Assembly (NCBI GenBank): GCA_030832085.1
Contig: JAURJU010000050.1
Location: forward strand, 62,001-126,000
Direction: 5' to 3'
From: Chitinophagales bacterium
GTDB taxonomy: Bacteria > Bacteroidota > Bacteroidia > Chitinophagales > Chitinophagaceae
Length of the DNA stretch: 64,000 bases
Shown here: positions 18,300 through 29,329 of the stretch, one piece after another
Layout: every line of letters begins with the position of its first letter
How positions within the stretch are numbered: the first letter of the stretch is position 1
Notes under the pieces: model-generated
Databases searched by the model: none
Told to the model about the DNA's origin: nothing
What the model saw: the letters and a program-made list of their open reading frames with translations, nothing else
Program-made: the position numbers and the translations under genes

Positions 18300-19419
18300 T
18301 GTTGTCCGTTCTGACCCGAAGAGAAAGCACCCAAATCATCAAACCTAGAAAAGCAACAATAGAAAGCGCAATCCTTAGTCCGGTTTCTTGTGCAATAAAA
18401 CCAATGAGTGGAGGTCCAAAAAGAAATCCGGAAAATCCTATGCTGCTCACCGCAGCAATGGCTGCAGAAGGTGCCATGGATTTGCTTTTCGCAGACAACA
18501 TGTACACAAGCGGTATCACGGAAGACACGCCAAAACCTACCAATGCAAATCCTACGATTACAACGATTGGAGTGGGATATGAAAGCGCCACGGTCATGCC
18601 TGCCAAAATCAGCATGCCATTGAGTTTCAATACAAATGAATGGCTGAATGATTGGAGAAGCCTGTCTCCGAAAAACCTTCCCAGTGCCATACAAAGGGCG
18701 AAGGCTGTATAGCCAAGCGTACTCACTTTGTTCAACTGATGAACAACTTGCCGATAATAAAGCGAGCTCCAATCGGCCATTGCCCCTTCTGCCATGGCAA
18801 CACAAAAACACAATATTCCCAACAACAACAAACTTTTGTTGGGGAGGGTAAACACCTTCTGCATCACTGCATCCGTAGCATAATCCTTGACCAGGAAAAA
18901 TGAAAAACAAATAGCGATGATGGTGGTAGAAATGGAGATAATGGCAAAATGCGTTTGAATGGAGTGGCCGGCAGACATTGTCCATCCACTTATTCCCGCC
19001 GCTAGAAAAACGCCAAGGCTCCACATGGCATGCAATCCTGATAAAATTGGCCTCCCAAGCGCATGCTGCATGGAAATGCCTTGGGTATTCATGGCGATAT
19101 TGGTAAAATTTCCAATGACACCAAAAAAGAAAAGCAAGAGAGAAATGCTTGAAACCGTGTTGGCCATTGATATGGAATAAAGTACAACTGCATACAAGAA
19201 CAAGGCAGCCACTGAAATTATTTTGCTTCCCAAACGATGTACCACCCACCCAGCGATGGGCATGGTCAGTAAAGACCCCAACGGCAACATGAAAAGCATG
19301 GCACCCAGTTCAGCCTCATTCAGTCCAAACAGGTCCTTGACATCTGGAATCCTGGATGCCCAACTGGAAAAGACCAAGCCTGAGAAGAAAAAATACAAGG
19401 AAATGGCAACTCTGGGCAT
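18292..19419 (-). CDS. MFS transporter
   Basis: Twelve-helix major facilitator superfamily permease of 375 residues, somewhat short for the superfamily. The N-terminal half shows FFFSGLVFSSWASRIPDVKD and the loop 2-3 motif AGWVVHRLGSKII, an MFS motif A variant. The substrate cannot be told from sequence; the SRIPDVKD start is typical of a subfamily usually annotated only as MFS transporter. It lies 74 bases downstream of atpC on the same strand, beyond a strong terminator, so it is probably expressed separately. Its 3' end overlaps the convergent YqgE-family gene by 8 bases. Confidence 0.9.
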   Translation of the reverse strand: MPRVAISLYFFFSGLVFSSWASRIPDVKDLFGLNEAELGAMLFMLPLGSLLTMPIAGWVVHRLGSKIISVAALFLYAVVLYSISMANTVSSISLLLFFFGVIGNFTNIAMNTQGISMQHALGRPILSGLHAMWSLGVFLAAGISGWTMSAGHSIQTHFAIISISTTIIAICFSFFLVKDYATDAVMQKVFTLPNKSLLLLGILCFCVAMAEGAMADWSSLYYRQVVHQLNKVSTLGYTAFALCMALGRFFGDRLLQSFSHSFVLKLNGMLILAGMTVALSYPTPIVVIVGFALVGFGVSSVIPLVYMLSAKSKSMAPSAAIAAVSSIGFSGFLFGPPLIGFIAQETGLRIALSIVAFLGLMIWVLSLRVRTDNIN

Positions 19420-19443
19420 GGTTTACAAATGCGCTGTTGTGAT

Positions 19444-19467
19444 AAAAAAAGGGACCTGATGGTCCCC
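19444..19467 (-). terminator. Rho-independent terminator after atpDC
   Basis: On the minus strand a GGGACC/GGTCCC stem with a 4-base loop is followed by seven Ts (complement of the A run at 19444-19450). It lies 27 bases beyond the atpC stop codon and separates atpDC from the MFS gene. Confidence 0.85.
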
Positions 19468-19493
19468 TTTTGGTATGCGTTTTTGCAGATGGG

Positions 19494-19748
19494 TTACAGT
19501 GCTGTTGCACCTTCCACCAATACCGACACTTTGTTGTCCAGGACTTCAATGAATCCCCCTGATATGCTGTATCCATTGCTTTTGCCCGCTTTATCGAGCA
19601 ATATTTTTACAATGCCTGATCCCAGGGCGCTTACAATGGGTGCATGTTTTTCCAAGACTTCAAATGATCCGCTGACGCCGGGGAGCTGAACCCCATAGAC
19701 ATCTCCTGCGAACAATTTCTTTTCTGGCGTCAATATCTCTACCTGCAT
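19494..19748 (-). CDS. atpC: F-type ATP synthase epsilon subunit
   Basis: Epsilon subunit of F1: part of the rotating central stalk and an inhibitor of ATP hydrolysis. The 84-residue protein (MQVEILTPEKKLFAGDVYGVQLPG start) has only the N-terminal beta-sandwich domain, with SFEVLEKHAPIVSALGSG and GGFIEVLDNKVSVLVE. The C-terminal helical hairpin of the roughly 135-residue E. coli protein is missing. Such short epsilon subunits are usual in Bacteroidota. It lies 25 bases downstream of atpD and is followed by a terminator. Confidence 0.95.
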   Translation of the reverse strand: MQVEILTPEKKLFAGDVYGVQLPGVSGSFEVLEKHAPIVSALGSGIVKILLDKAGKSNGYSISGGFIEVLDNKVSVLVEGATAL

Positions 19749-19773
19749 GTGCTTGTCTTATTGTTAGAAATGG

Positions 19774-21282
<1,509 letters not shown>

Positions 21283-21312
21283 TTATTTTGGATAAAAGTC
21301 GATTTCCGGCCG

Positions 21313-21320
21313 CAAAGGTA
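21313..21320 (-). promoter_or_regulatory. -7 box (TACCTTTG) for atpDC
   Basis: TACCTTTG on the minus strand matches TAnnTTTG exactly and lies 39 bases upstream of the atpD ATG (21273), leaving a leader of about 30 bases. No clear -33 element was seen. Confidence 0.55.
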
Positions 21321-21381
21321 AGCAGGATGGGATGATTAGAAAAATTGCGTGCAAGAATTTTCTCATATTCCTTAAAATGGC

Positions 21382-22086
21382 TCAAAGCCAGCTATAAAGG
21401 AGTGCCGCCAATACAGCGCCAAGTACTGGTCCAACCACCGGAATGTGTGCATATTTCCAGTCACTCCCCCCCTTGTGGGGTATCGGCAACATTGCGTGCG
21501 CAATCCTGGGACCCAGGTCGCGGGCGGGGTTGATGGCGTACCCTGTTGGCCCCCCCATGCTCAAGCCTATCCCCAAAACCAACAAAGAAACCGGAAGAGC
21601 ATCCAAAGCGCCCAGCCTGACTTCACCCTTTTGGATGAAAAATATGGACAGCATGAAGACGAAAGTGGCAAGGGTCTCTGTGATCAAATTGCTCAAAGGG
21701 TTCCTGATGGCAGGTCCGGTTGAAAAGGTGGCCAACAACAAGGATGGATCTTTTGTTGCATCATAATGATCCTTGTAGGTGAGCCATGCAAGAACCGCCC
21801 CAATGAATGCACCCATGAGTTGTGCCAAGAGATATGAAGGCACTTCAGCCCAACTGAATTTGCCCGCGACTGCCAGACCGATGGTCACTGCTGGATTCAG
21901 GTGCGCACCGCTGGTATCTGCAGAAATATATACCCCAACAAAAACAGCAATTGCCCAGGCAAAGGCGATAACAATCAAACCTGAATTGTTGCCCTTTGTC
22001 TTGTCCAGCAGTACGTTGGCCACCACACCAGATCCCAATGTGATGAGTACAGCTGTCCCGGTGAGTTCAGCAATAAATGGAGTCAT
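21382..22086 (-). CDS. glpF: MIP-family aquaglyceroporin (GlpF-like)
   Basis: Six-helix channel for glycerol and perhaps water, 234 residues. It has both pore half-helix motifs: NPA in SGAHLNPAVTIGLAV near residue 66 and the second NPAR in YAINPARDLGPR near residue 188. The aspartate right after the second NPAR is the usual mark of glycerol facilitators rather than strict water channels. It is 45 bases downstream of glpD and glpK on the same strand, which strongly supports a role in glycerol uptake. Confidence 0.93.
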   Translation of the reverse strand: MTPFIAELTGTAVLITLGSGVVANVLLDKTKGNNSGLIVIAFAWAIAVFVGVYISADTSGAHLNPAVTIGLAVAGKFSWAEVPSYLLAQLMGAFIGAVLAWLTYKDHYDATKDPSLLLATFSTGPAIRNPLSNLITETLATFVFMLSIFFIQKGEVRLGALDALPVSLLVLGIGLSMGGPTGYAINPARDLGPRIAHAMLPIPHKGGSDWKYAHIPVVGPVLGAVLAALLYSWL

Positions 22087-22131
22087 GTGAATGTATTTGT
22101 GCGTAAAATAAGGAATTTTAGGTTCCTGTAC

Positions 22132-23712
22132 TCACCCAAGGTACTGTTCTGCCATTTCACAAAATCGCATTACCTGATCGGTCTTCCATGCCTCATCTTT
22201 CTGCAGCAATTCCGCCATCATTTTTGCAACCAATTCTGCTGAGCCAATGGCGGCCCTTGCATCCAAAAACAACATGCGCGACCTCCTTGCAAGTACATCC
22301 TCAATGGTCATCGCCATTTCATTTTCAACAGCCCAAACAAGTTCTGCTTTGCAGTAATCGAATGCCGGATGAATGCGTTCTGCCAATCCAGGTGCGTCAG
22401 AAATCATTTTTTTGATCCATGCAGCATCAGTTCCATAGGCTGAAAACGGGCTACCATACTTCACCAGAGGTGCATAGCCATGCAAACGCAACTTTCTTGT
22501 GCCACATTTGACCACCGGCAATTTCGCAACAAATGCCGCATTGTTGACTGCATCCTTGGCCATCTTTCTGTATGTGGTCCATTTTCCACCCGTAATTGTT
22601 ACCAGGTTGCTGGAAGATACCAAAATGGTATGGTCCCGGGAAGCCAGTGCAGTATTGCTTTTGTTGGACGTCTTCACCAACGGACGCAAGCCCGCAAAGA
22701 CCGACACCAAATCAGACCGGTCAATCTTTTTCTCGTTAAACGCATTGAAATGCGCAATGATAAAATCAATTTCCTCGTCCCTTGCAACGGGTTCTTCAAC
22801 AATCTGATCCATCGGGGTATCAGTGGTTCCAATGACCACTGCGTTGTTCCAGGGCAATGCAAACAAAACCCTTCCATCCTTTGTTTTGGGAATCATCAGT
22901 GCTGTGTCGCCAGGGAAAAAATGCTTCCCTACCACCAGGTGAACCCCCTGAGAAGGCATCACTGCAGCTGTTGATGTCGGGTCATCCAAGTCAAGAATAC
23001 TGTCTACAAATACACCTGTTGCATTGACCACAACCTTGGCCTTCAAATGATACACTGCTTTATCCAGCTCATCTTGTGCAGTCACACCAATCAGTTTTCC
23101 ATTTTCCTTGAGGAGTCCTGTAACATTAAAATGGTTCAACAAGGTGCCACCAAGATCGCTTGCCGTCCTTGCCAGGGCCATTGCCAGTCTTGCGTCATCA
23201 AATTGGCCATCTGCATAAACAACACCACCCTTGAGGCCTTGTTTATTGAGGGTTGGCAATCGTTTTATCACAGCTTTTTTACCCAGAACCCGGGGATGGC
23301 CAATGCTGTGCCGCCGCGCCAAGAGGTCGTACAGAAAAAGACCTATGCCATAAAACCATTTTTCGAACAATGAATAGGCGGGAATGATGAATTGTTGTAC
23401 CCGCGTGAGGTGTGGGGCATTGGCCAATAAAAAACTCCTTTCCCGAAGTGCTTCAACCACCAATTTAATATTGCCCTGGGCAAGGTAGCGGACACCCCCA
23501 TGAACAAGCTTGGTACTCCTGCTGGACGTACCCTTTGCGAAATCATTTTTTTCCAAGAGCAACACCTTGAATCCGCGCTGGGACGCATCAACAGCAGCAC
23601 CCAGGCCTGTAGCGCCTCCTCCAATCACAAGGATATCCCATTCCCCCTCTGACTTCAATTTGCCAATGGCAGTGTCTCTTTTCAAATGTATGTCTTGTAA
23701 CGTTAATGTCAA
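22132..23712 (-). CDS. glpD: Glycerol-3-phosphate dehydrogenase (FAD-dependent, GlpD/GlpA)
   Basis: Membrane-associated flavoenzyme that oxidises glycerol 3-phosphate to dihydroxyacetone phosphate and passes electrons to quinone. The 526-residue protein has the FAD Rossmann motif [19 protein letters not shown] near residue 26, [13 protein letters not shown] near residue 65, and the C-terminal DAO domain with [12 protein letters not shown] near residue 375. The start is TTG 23712: no ATG exists before the FAD motif and an in-frame stop lies three codons upstream. The TTG overlaps the glpK stop as TTGA, implying coupled translation. Confidence 0.95.
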   Translation of the reverse strand: MTLTLQDIHLKRDTAIGKLKSEGEWDILVIGGGATGLGAAVDASQRGFKVLLLEKNDFAKGTSSRSTKLVHGGVRYLAQGNIKLVVEALRERSFLLANAPHLTRVQQFIIPAYSLFEKWFYGIGLFLYDLLARRHSIGHPRVLGKKAVIKRLPTLNKQGLKGGVVYADGQFDDARLAMALARTASDLGGTLLNHFNVTGLLKENGKLIGVTAQDELDKAVYHLKAKVVVNATGVFVDSILDLDDPTSTAAVMPSQGVHLVVGKHFFPGDTALMIPKTKDGRVLFALPWNNAVVIGTTDTPMDQIVEEPVARDEEIDFIIAHFNAFNEKKIDRSDLVSVFAGLRPLVKTSNKSNTALASRDHTILVSSSNLVTITGGKWTTYRKMAKDAVNNAAFVAKLPVVKCGTRKLRLHGYAPLVKYGSPFSAYGTDAAWIKKMISDAPGLAERIHPAFDYCKAELVWAVENEMAMTIEDVLARRSRMLFLDARAAIGSAELVAKMMAELLQKDEAWKTDQVMRFCEMAEQYLG

Positions 23713-25205
23713 TTGGGGTCATTCGACCATGCAAGCACTGCTTTTACAGCCCGCTGCCAGTTGCGGATATGGTTCATTTTTTCTGCATCGTCCATGGAAG
23801 GTGTAAAATGACCAGCAACTTTCCATTGTGATGAAATCTCCTCAATGCTTCCCCAAAAACCAACTGCAAGACCTGCCAGGTACGCTGCCCCCAGCGCAGT
23901 AGTCTCCACTACTGCCGGCCTCAGGACCTTGACGGACAGGATATCCGACTGAAATTGCATGAGCAAGTCATTGACGGTGGCGCCCCCATCTACACGGAGT
24001 TCCACAATGGGCAGTCCGGCATCAACTTCCATGGCCTTCAAAACATCATGTGTTTGGTAAGCAATGCTTTCCAATGTTGCCCTGGCGATATGTGCATCCG
24101 TGGTGCCACGGGTGATGCCAAAGACAGTACCACGTGCGTATGGATTCCAATGCGGTGCCCCTAACCCTGAAAATGCTGGAACAACAACGACACCTGCTGC
24201 GCTTTCCACTGAAGATGCAAGCGCTTGCACATCTGCTGAATGGCGAATGACCTTGAGCCCATCGCGCAACCACTGTACTGCAGCACCTGCGATGAAAACA
24301 CTTCCTTCCAGTGCATAGCTGGTCTTGCCATTGATTTGCCATGCAACTGTAGTAAGCAAATTATTGTTGGATTTGACAACAGCTGATCCGGTATTCATGA
24401 GCATGAAACAACCTGTTCCATAGGTGTTTTTTACCATGCCACCCCTGGTGCACATTTGCCCAAACAAGGCAGATTGCTGGTCCCCAGCCATACCGGCAAC
24501 TGGAATCTCTGGCATGCCAATGGCAGTCGCGTATCCATAAATTTCACTGTTGCTTTTAACAAGAGGAAGCACTGCCCTTGGTATGTTCAAGAGTTGAAGG
24601 AGTTCTTCATCCCAATCCAACTTCTGCAGGTCAAACATCATGGTCCTGGACGCATTGCTCACATCTGTGGCGTGTACTTTTCCTTCAGTGAGTTTCCACA
24701 ACAACCAGGTATCAACAGTACCAAAAGCCAACTCACCCTTTTCTGCCCTCTCCCTTGCTCCTGGCACTGTATCAAGCATCCATTTCAGCTTTGTTCCTGA
24801 AAAATAAGCATCCAATACCAAGCCTGTCTTTTCCTTGATGAGGTCTGCCTTGCCTTCTTTTTTCAGTTGGTCGCAATATGCTGCGGTACGTCTGTCTTGC
24901 CATACGATTGCATTGTACAAGGGTTCGCCTGTTTTCCTGTCCCATACCAAGGTGGTCTCCCGCTGGTTGGTGATGCCAATTGCGGCAATGTCTGCGGGTT
25001 TGAGACCAAGTTTAAGCATGACTTCCTTCGCAACAGATGCCTGGCTGACCCAAATCTCCATGGGGTCATGTTCCACCCATCCTGGCTGGGGAAAATATTG
25101 GGTAAATTCCTTTTGCGCAACAGCAGCAATTGCGCCATTGACATCAAACAAGATTGCACGTGAGCTGGTGGTTCCTTGGTCCAGGGATAGGATGTATTGG
25201 GTCAT
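23709..25205 (-). CDS. glpK: Glycerol kinase
   Basis: FGGY-family kinase that phosphorylates glycerol with ATP, trapping it in the cytoplasm. The 498-residue protein starts [18 protein letters not shown] (ATPase phosphate-1 motif) and shows [19 protein letters not shown] near residue 78, [13 protein letters not shown]-type sequence near residue 165 and the FGGY C-terminal signature [19 protein letters not shown] near residue 405. It is the first gene of the glpK-glpD-glpF operon. Its upstream region carries a heptamer tandem repeat that begins 6 bases before the ATG. Confidence 0.97.
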   Translation of the reverse strand: MTQYILSLDQGTTSSRAILFDVNGAIAAVAQKEFTQYFPQPGWVEHDPMEIWVSQASVAKEVMLKLGLKPADIAAIGITNQRETTLVWDRKTGEPLYNAIVWQDRRTAAYCDQLKKEGKADLIKEKTGLVLDAYFSGTKLKWMLDTVPGARERAEKGELAFGTVDTWLLWKLTEGKVHATDVSNASRTMMFDLQKLDWDEELLQLLNIPRAVLPLVKSNSEIYGYATAIGMPEIPVAGMAGDQQSALFGQMCTRGGMVKNTYGTGCFMLMNTGSAVVKSNNNLLTTVAWQINGKTSYALEGSVFIAGAAVQWLRDGLKVIRHSADVQALASSVESAAGVVVVPAFSGLGAPHWNPYARGTVFGITRGTTDAHIARATLESIAYQTHDVLKAMEVDAGLPIVELRVDGGATVNDLLMQFQSDILSVKVLRPAVVETTALGAAYLAGLAVGFWGSIEEISSQWKVAGHFTPSMDDAEKMNHIRNWQRAVKAVLAWSNDPN

Positions 25206-25210
25206 GGGGA

Positions 25211-25266
25211 TGAGGGATGAGGGGTGAGGGGTGAGGGATGAGGGAATAAGGGTGAGGGATGAGGGG
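25211..25266. repeat. Heptanucleotide tandem repeat (TGAGGGR, 8 units) upstream of glpK
   Basis: Eight consecutive 7-base units run from 25211 to 25266: seven are TGAGGGA or TGAGGGG and one (25246-25252) is ATAAGGG. Read in the glpK direction the unit is YCCCTCA. The array ends 6 bases before the glpK ATG. A near -7 box TAATTTAG on the minus strand (25285-25292, one mismatch) would place the whole array in the glpK leader. Confidence 0.9.
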
Positions 25267-25363
25267 TTACAGATTTTTGTCCTTCTAAATTACTTCAAAA
25301 AATCTAAACCGAATAAAGCCCAAAGCGATATGGCCCTAAACCATTTTCCTTAAATTGCACCCA

Positions 25364-27157
25364 ATGGAAAACTTTGTTGTTTCAGCAAGAAAATACAGAC
25401 CACAGCATTTTTCGACAGTAGTGGGTCAATCCCACATCACCACTACCCTTAAAAATGCCATTCTCCAGCAGCATCTTGCACATGCTTTCCTGTTCTGTGG
25501 GCCAAGGGGTGTAGGGAAAACCACCTGTGCCAGGATCCTGGCCAAGACCATCAATTGCGAAAACCTTGGCAAAGATGGTGAAGCCTGCGACAAATGCAAT
25601 TCTTGCCAGTCTTTCAACAACGGGGCCTCATTCAATATCCACGAATTGGATGCAGCGAGCAACAATTCAGTAGACGATATCAGGGACCTGATCGAGCAGG
25701 TTCGCTTTGCACCCCAGGCTGGTAAATACAAGATATACATCATCGATGAGGTGCATATGCTCAGTGCGAATGCATTCAATGCGTTCCTGAAGACACTGGA
25801 AGAACCACCCGCACATGCCATTTTCATCCTTGCCACCACTGAAAAGCACAAGATCCTCCCCACCATCCTCTCCAGGTGTCAGATATTTGATTTTAAGCGC
25901 ATTACCCCATCCGACATTTCAGCGCACTTGGATGAGATTGCAGCCAAGGAAAGCATCAATGCGGAACCCGCAGCCCTCCAGGTCATCGCCCAAAAAAGTG
26001 ATGGCTGTATGCGAGATGCACTGAGCATATTGGACAAGATCGTAAGTTTCACAAATGCCAACCTTACGTACAGCAATACCCTTGAACACCTCAATTTACT
26101 GGACGAAGACTATTACTTCAAATTGCTGGAGCTGTTGGACAATGAGGACCTCCCGGGCGTCTTGACAACCTACGATGAAATCGACAAAAAAGGCTTTGAG
26201 GGAGACATGGTACTGAACAACCTGTCTGAGTTTTTCAGGAACCTCCTGGTCAGTCGAGACCCCAGGTCCATCAACCTGCTCCAGGTGGTGGAAGGATTCA
26301 GAAACCGTTACATTGCTGCAGCATCAACCATATCACCGGCCTACATGATTGGTGCGCTCAATATCCTGAATGATGCTGAAATTGGATTCAAACAGGCAAG
26401 GAATAAAAAATTGCATGTTGAATTCCATCTCATCAGACTGACACACCTTAAGCAGGCAGTTACCCTTGTTGAAGAAGACGGCGCTGTAAAAAAAAAACAC
26501 ATTGACGACATCAAACCAGTAGCATTTAAACAAATCAGCTTTGTGGCCCAAAAACCAAGGCCGGGGGCAAAGCTGATCGTTGAAACAGCGAAGGTAAAAT
26601 TGCCTGATCAGCTGGAGCAACTTGCAACTCCCCCAAAACAACCTCTTCAACAAAAGCTGCCCCATGGCTCAACCGCTGTCGATACGCCCACTGCGCTCAG
26701 TTCGGGAGGAATCGGGTCGTTGAAAAAAATCAGGGAACAGATTCAAAACAGAAAGCAAGACCTTGCCCCGGTGCATGTATTGAATGAAACACTGCTTGCA
26801 GAAGCCTGGAATACATATTTGCAAAAATTACAGGAAAACAACCAGGTAACAAGCCTGAGCAACCTCAAGATGGCAAAGGTCAATATCATCGATGAATGTG
26901 TTTTTGAAATCCATGCAGACAGCAGGATTCAACAACAATTCATAGAAAGTGAGAAAGTTGGATTGCTCATCCACATGCAGGATTTTTTCAACAATCCAAA
27001 AGTCCAGTTTCAGGTTCAGCTGAACCCTGCCGCTGACATCGAAGAAGTGGGAATAGAACAACCACTCTCTCTTCGGGATCAATATTTCAAGATGATTGAA
27101 CGCTATCCCATCGTCAAAGAAATGCGGGATCAGCTCAATCTTGACCTTGATTACTAA
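25364..27157 (+). CDS. dnaX: DNA polymerase III subunit gamma/tau
   Basis: Clamp-loader ATPase subunit that loads the beta clamp and organises the replisome. The 597-residue protein has YRPQHFSTVVGQ near residue 10, the P-loop FCGPRGVGKTTCARILA near residue 44, a zinc-binding cysteine group (CENLGKDGEACDKCNSC, about residues 67-83), the DEVH box IIDEVHMLS near residue 127, and the sensor-1 region LATTEKHKILPTILSRCQ. The C-terminal third is a tau-like extension that is poorly conserved. ATG 25364 is preferred over a TTG three codons upstream because MENFVVSARKYRP is the usual family start. Confidence 0.96.
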   Translation: MENFVVSARKYRPQHFSTVVGQSHITTTLKNAILQQHLAHAFLFCGPRGVGKTTCARILAKTINCENLGKDGEACDKCNSCQSFNNGASFNIHELDAASNNSVDDIRDLIEQVRFAPQAGKYKIYIIDEVHMLSANAFNAFLKTLEEPPAHAIFILATTEKHKILPTILSRCQIFDFKRITPSDISAHLDEIAAKESINAEPAALQVIAQKSDGCMRDALSILDKIVSFTNANLTYSNTLEHLNLLDEDYYFKLLELLDNEDLPGVLTTYDEIDKKGFEGDMVLNNLSEFFRNLLVSRDPRSINLLQVVEGFRNRYIAAASTISPAYMIGALNILNDAEIGFKQARNKKLHVEFHLIRLTHLKQAVTLVEEDGAVKKKHIDDIKPVAFKQISFVAQKPRPGAKLIVETAKVKLPDQLEQLATPPKQPLQQKLPHGSTAVDTPTALSSGGIGSLKKIREQIQNRKQDLAPVHVLNETLLAEAWNTYLQKLQENNQVTSLSNLKMAKVNIIDECVFEIHADSRIQQQFIESEKVGLLIHMQDFFNNPKVQFQVQLNPAADIEEVGIEQPLSLRDQYFKMIERYPIVKEMRDQLNLDLDY

Positions 27158-27208
27158 AGCAATGGGCAAATCTTTGCAATCAGGCGTGCTGATTTCCCCA
27201 TTTTGCCG

Positions 27209-27216
27209 TAATTTCG
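27209..27216 (+). promoter_or_regulatory. Possible -7 box (TAATTTCG) for the E2 gene
   Basis: TAATTTCG has one mismatch to TAnnTTTG and lies 38 bases upstream of the ATG at 27255, in the 97-base gap after dnaX. No convincing -33 element was seen. Confidence 0.3.
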
Positions 27217-27254
27217 GCCTTCAAATTCTTTTATAACCTTAACATATTCAGGAC

Positions 27255-28868
27255 ATGGCCGAAGTGATCAGGATGCCTCTCCTCAGCGATACAATGACCG
27301 AAGGCAAGATCGTCAAATGGAACAAGAATGTAGGCGATACTGTTAAAAGTGATGATGTATTGGCAGATGTGGAAACGGACAAGGCTACCATGGAAGTGGT
27401 AGGCTATGCTGATGGGACATTGTTGTACGTGGGCATCAAAGAAGGCGAAGCAGCCAAAATAAATGAAATCATTGCCATTGTCGGCAAGCCGGGCGAAGAC
27501 ATCCAGGGATATTTGGCTGCGGAGACCGTCCAATCAGCTCCTGCTCCAGCCCCAGCGGGTGCAACAGCGGCTCCAGCACCTGTTCAACAGGCACCATCCA
27601 TAACTCCGGAGCAATTGGGTGTAACCGTCATTCGCATGCCGCTGTTGAGCGATACAATGACTGCCGGTAAAATCGTTCAATGGAACAAAAAAGTTGGTGA
27701 TGCAGTCAAAAGTGACGACAACCTGGCTGATGTGGAAACCGATAAGGCCACCATGGAAGTGGTGGGATATGCCGATGGAACCCTGCTCCATATTGGTGTT
27801 CCGGAAGGTGAGTCCGCCAAGATCAACGATATCATTGCAATAGTGGGAAAAGCTGGCACTGATATTTCAGGGCTCCTTGCTGCACTGAACAACAATACGC
27901 AAACAGCTGCTCCTGTTGCAGCCCCTGCACAGCGCACATCTCAAACAACAGTTGCTGCCAGCACAAGTTCACAAAATGACACTGTTGAAAGCAGTGACGG
28001 AAGGCTGAAAGCATCTCCCTTGGCCAAAATACTTGCAAAGGACAAAGGAATAGACCTTTCAAAGGTTACTGGTTCTGGTGATGGCGGAAGAATCATAAAA
28101 AAAGACGTGGATGATTTCAAGGCTGCTCCAGAAGCCACTGCTGCTGCATCCGCAGCTTCGCCTGTCAAAACAATTGTTGCAGGACAAGAGGGATATACAG
28201 ACACACAGCTTACCTCCATGCGCAAGACCATCGCAAGAAGGTTGGGTGAAAGCATGTTCACTGCACCACATTTCTACCTGACCATGGAGATCTGCATGGA
28301 CAATGCCATCAAGGCACGTGCACAGATGAATGAGGTCAGCCCTACAAAAATATCTTTCCAGGACATGCTCATCAAGGCCTCTGCCCTTGCCCTGAAAAAA
28401 CACCCTGCTGTGAACAGCAGTTGGATGGGAGAATTCATCAGAACCTATGATCATGTTCATATTGGCTCTGCCATTGCGCTTCCAGAAGGATTGATTGTTC
28501 CTGTGTTGAGGTTTGCAGACCAGAAAAGCCTATCACAAATAGCCCTCGAATCCAAGGAGCTTTATGACAAGGCCAGGAACAAGAAAATCCAACCACAAGA
28601 TTTCACTGGCAATACTTTCACCATTTCCAACCTTGGAATGATGGACATTGATGAATTCACTGCGATCATCAATCCGCCAGACAGCTGTATCCTTGCTGTT
28701 GGAAAGATCAAGGAAGTCGTGGTCAAGAAAGGCGAAGGTTTCACCACTACACAGATGATGAAACTCACTTTGAGTTGTGACCACAGGAGTGTCGACGGTG
28801 CGGTTGGAGCAGGTTTTCTGCAAACCCTTAAAAAATACATGGAGAATCCGGTAACCATGCTGGTTTGA
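27255..28868 (+). CDS. pdhC: Pyruvate dehydrogenase E2: dihydrolipoamide acetyltransferase with two lipoyl domains
   Basis: E2 core of a 2-oxo acid dehydrogenase complex, transferring acetyl groups from E1 to CoA via lipoamide. The 537-residue protein has two N-terminal lipoyl domains (about 1-80 and 122-205) with lipoylation sites DVETDKATMEVVG at Lys43 and Lys164, Ala/Pro-rich linkers, a peripheral-subunit-binding domain near residue 250 (KASPLAKILAKDKGIDLSKV), and the acyltransferase domain with the catalytic DHRSVDG motif (His510). E1 and E3 genes are not adjacent. Pyruvate is the likely substrate from overall similarity; another 2-oxo acid is not excluded. Confidence 0.93.
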   Translation: MAEVIRMPLLSDTMTEGKIVKWNKNVGDTVKSDDVLADVETDKATMEVVGYADGTLLYVGIKEGEAAKINEIIAIVGKPGEDIQGYLAAETVQSAPAPAPAGATAAPAPVQQAPSITPEQLGVTVIRMPLLSDTMTAGKIVQWNKKVGDAVKSDDNLADVETDKATMEVVGYADGTLLHIGVPEGESAKINDIIAIVGKAGTDISGLLAALNNNTQTAAPVAAPAQRTSQTTVAASTSSQNDTVESSDGRLKASPLAKILAKDKGIDLSKVTGSGDGGRIIKKDVDDFKAAPEATAAASAASPVKTIVAGQEGYTDTQLTSMRKTIARRLGESMFTAPHFYLTMEICMDNAIKARAQMNEVSPTKISFQDMLIKASALALKKHPAVNSSWMGEFIRTYDHVHIGSAIALPEGLIVPVLRFADQKSLSQIALESKELYDKARNKKIQPQDFTGNTFTISNLGMMDIDEFTAIINPPDSCILAVGKIKEVVVKKGEGFTTTQMMKLTLSCDHRSVDGAVGAGFLQTLKKYMENPVTMLV

Positions 28869-28884
28869 CCAATACCTTCATCCT

Positions 28885-28911
28885 AAAGCCGGTTTCCAAC
28901 CGGCTTTTTTT
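28885..28911 (+). terminator. Rho-independent terminator after the E2 gene
   Basis: A perfect 10-bp stem AAAGCCGGTT/AACCGGCTTT with a 3-base loop TCC is followed by a T run. It lies 17 bases after the E2 stop codon and just before the CoA-binding protein gene. Confidence 0.92.
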
Positions 28912-28924
28912 ATTTGTAAAACCC

Positions 28925-29290
28925 ATGTCAATAAAAAAAACACTTGTTCTTGGCGCATCCTCCAACCCAGCCCAATACAGTCATTTGGCGGTGAAAAAAT
29001 TATTGGCAGCAGGACATTCCGTTGAAGCCATCGGAAGAGATGTTTTCCAGATCGATGGAGTTCAGGTTGCCAATACCAAACAGCAGCACGAAGGCATTGA
29101 CACCATCACCATATACCTCAACAAGGACAGGCAAAAAGAATATGAGGCCTATCTGCTCTCGCTTCATCCCAAGCGGATCATCTTCAATCCTGGTGCTGAG
29201 AACCCCGCTTTTTTTGCAATGGCATCATCCGCAGGAATAGAAACCATCGAAGGCTGCACACTGGTCATGCTATCGGTTGGATCATTTTAG
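28925..29290 (+). CDS. CoA-binding (YccU/CoA_binding_2-like) protein
   Basis: Small cytoplasmic protein of 121 residues with a Rossmann-type CoA-binding fold. The N-terminus KKTLVLGASSNPAQYSHLAVKKLLAAGH is typical (cited as LVLGASSNPAQYS and LAVKKLLAAGH), with FNPGAENPAFFAMA near residue 86 and GCTLVMLSVG at the end. Family members resemble the CoA-binding domain of succinyl-CoA synthetase but have no settled function. ATG 28925 is used because longer in-frame readings run back through the terminator stem into the E2 gene. gltX follows closely. Confidence 0.88.
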   Translation: MSIKKTLVLGASSNPAQYSHLAVKKLLAAGHSVEAIGRDVFQIDGVQVANTKQQHEGIDTITIYLNKDRQKEYEAYLLSLHPKRIIFNPGAENPAFFAMASSAGIETIEGCTLVMLSVGSF

Positions 29291-29317
29291 GACATGCTGC
29301 CTACAGCCTTATCTGCT

Positions 29318-29325
29318 TATCTTTG
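29318..29325 (+). promoter_or_regulatory. -7 box (TATCTTTG) for gltX
   Basis: TATCTTTG followed by C matches TAnnTTTG exactly and ends 4 bases before the gltX ATG at 29330, so the transcript is probably leaderless. It also argues against the in-frame ATG at 29294, which would lie upstream of this promoter. Confidence 0.55.
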
Positions 29326-29329
29326 CACC

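Noticed and set aside
18272-19249. Alternative same-strand frame within the MFS gene
   Set aside because: Histidine- and cysteine-rich nonsense-like translation; the MFS frame has proper helices.
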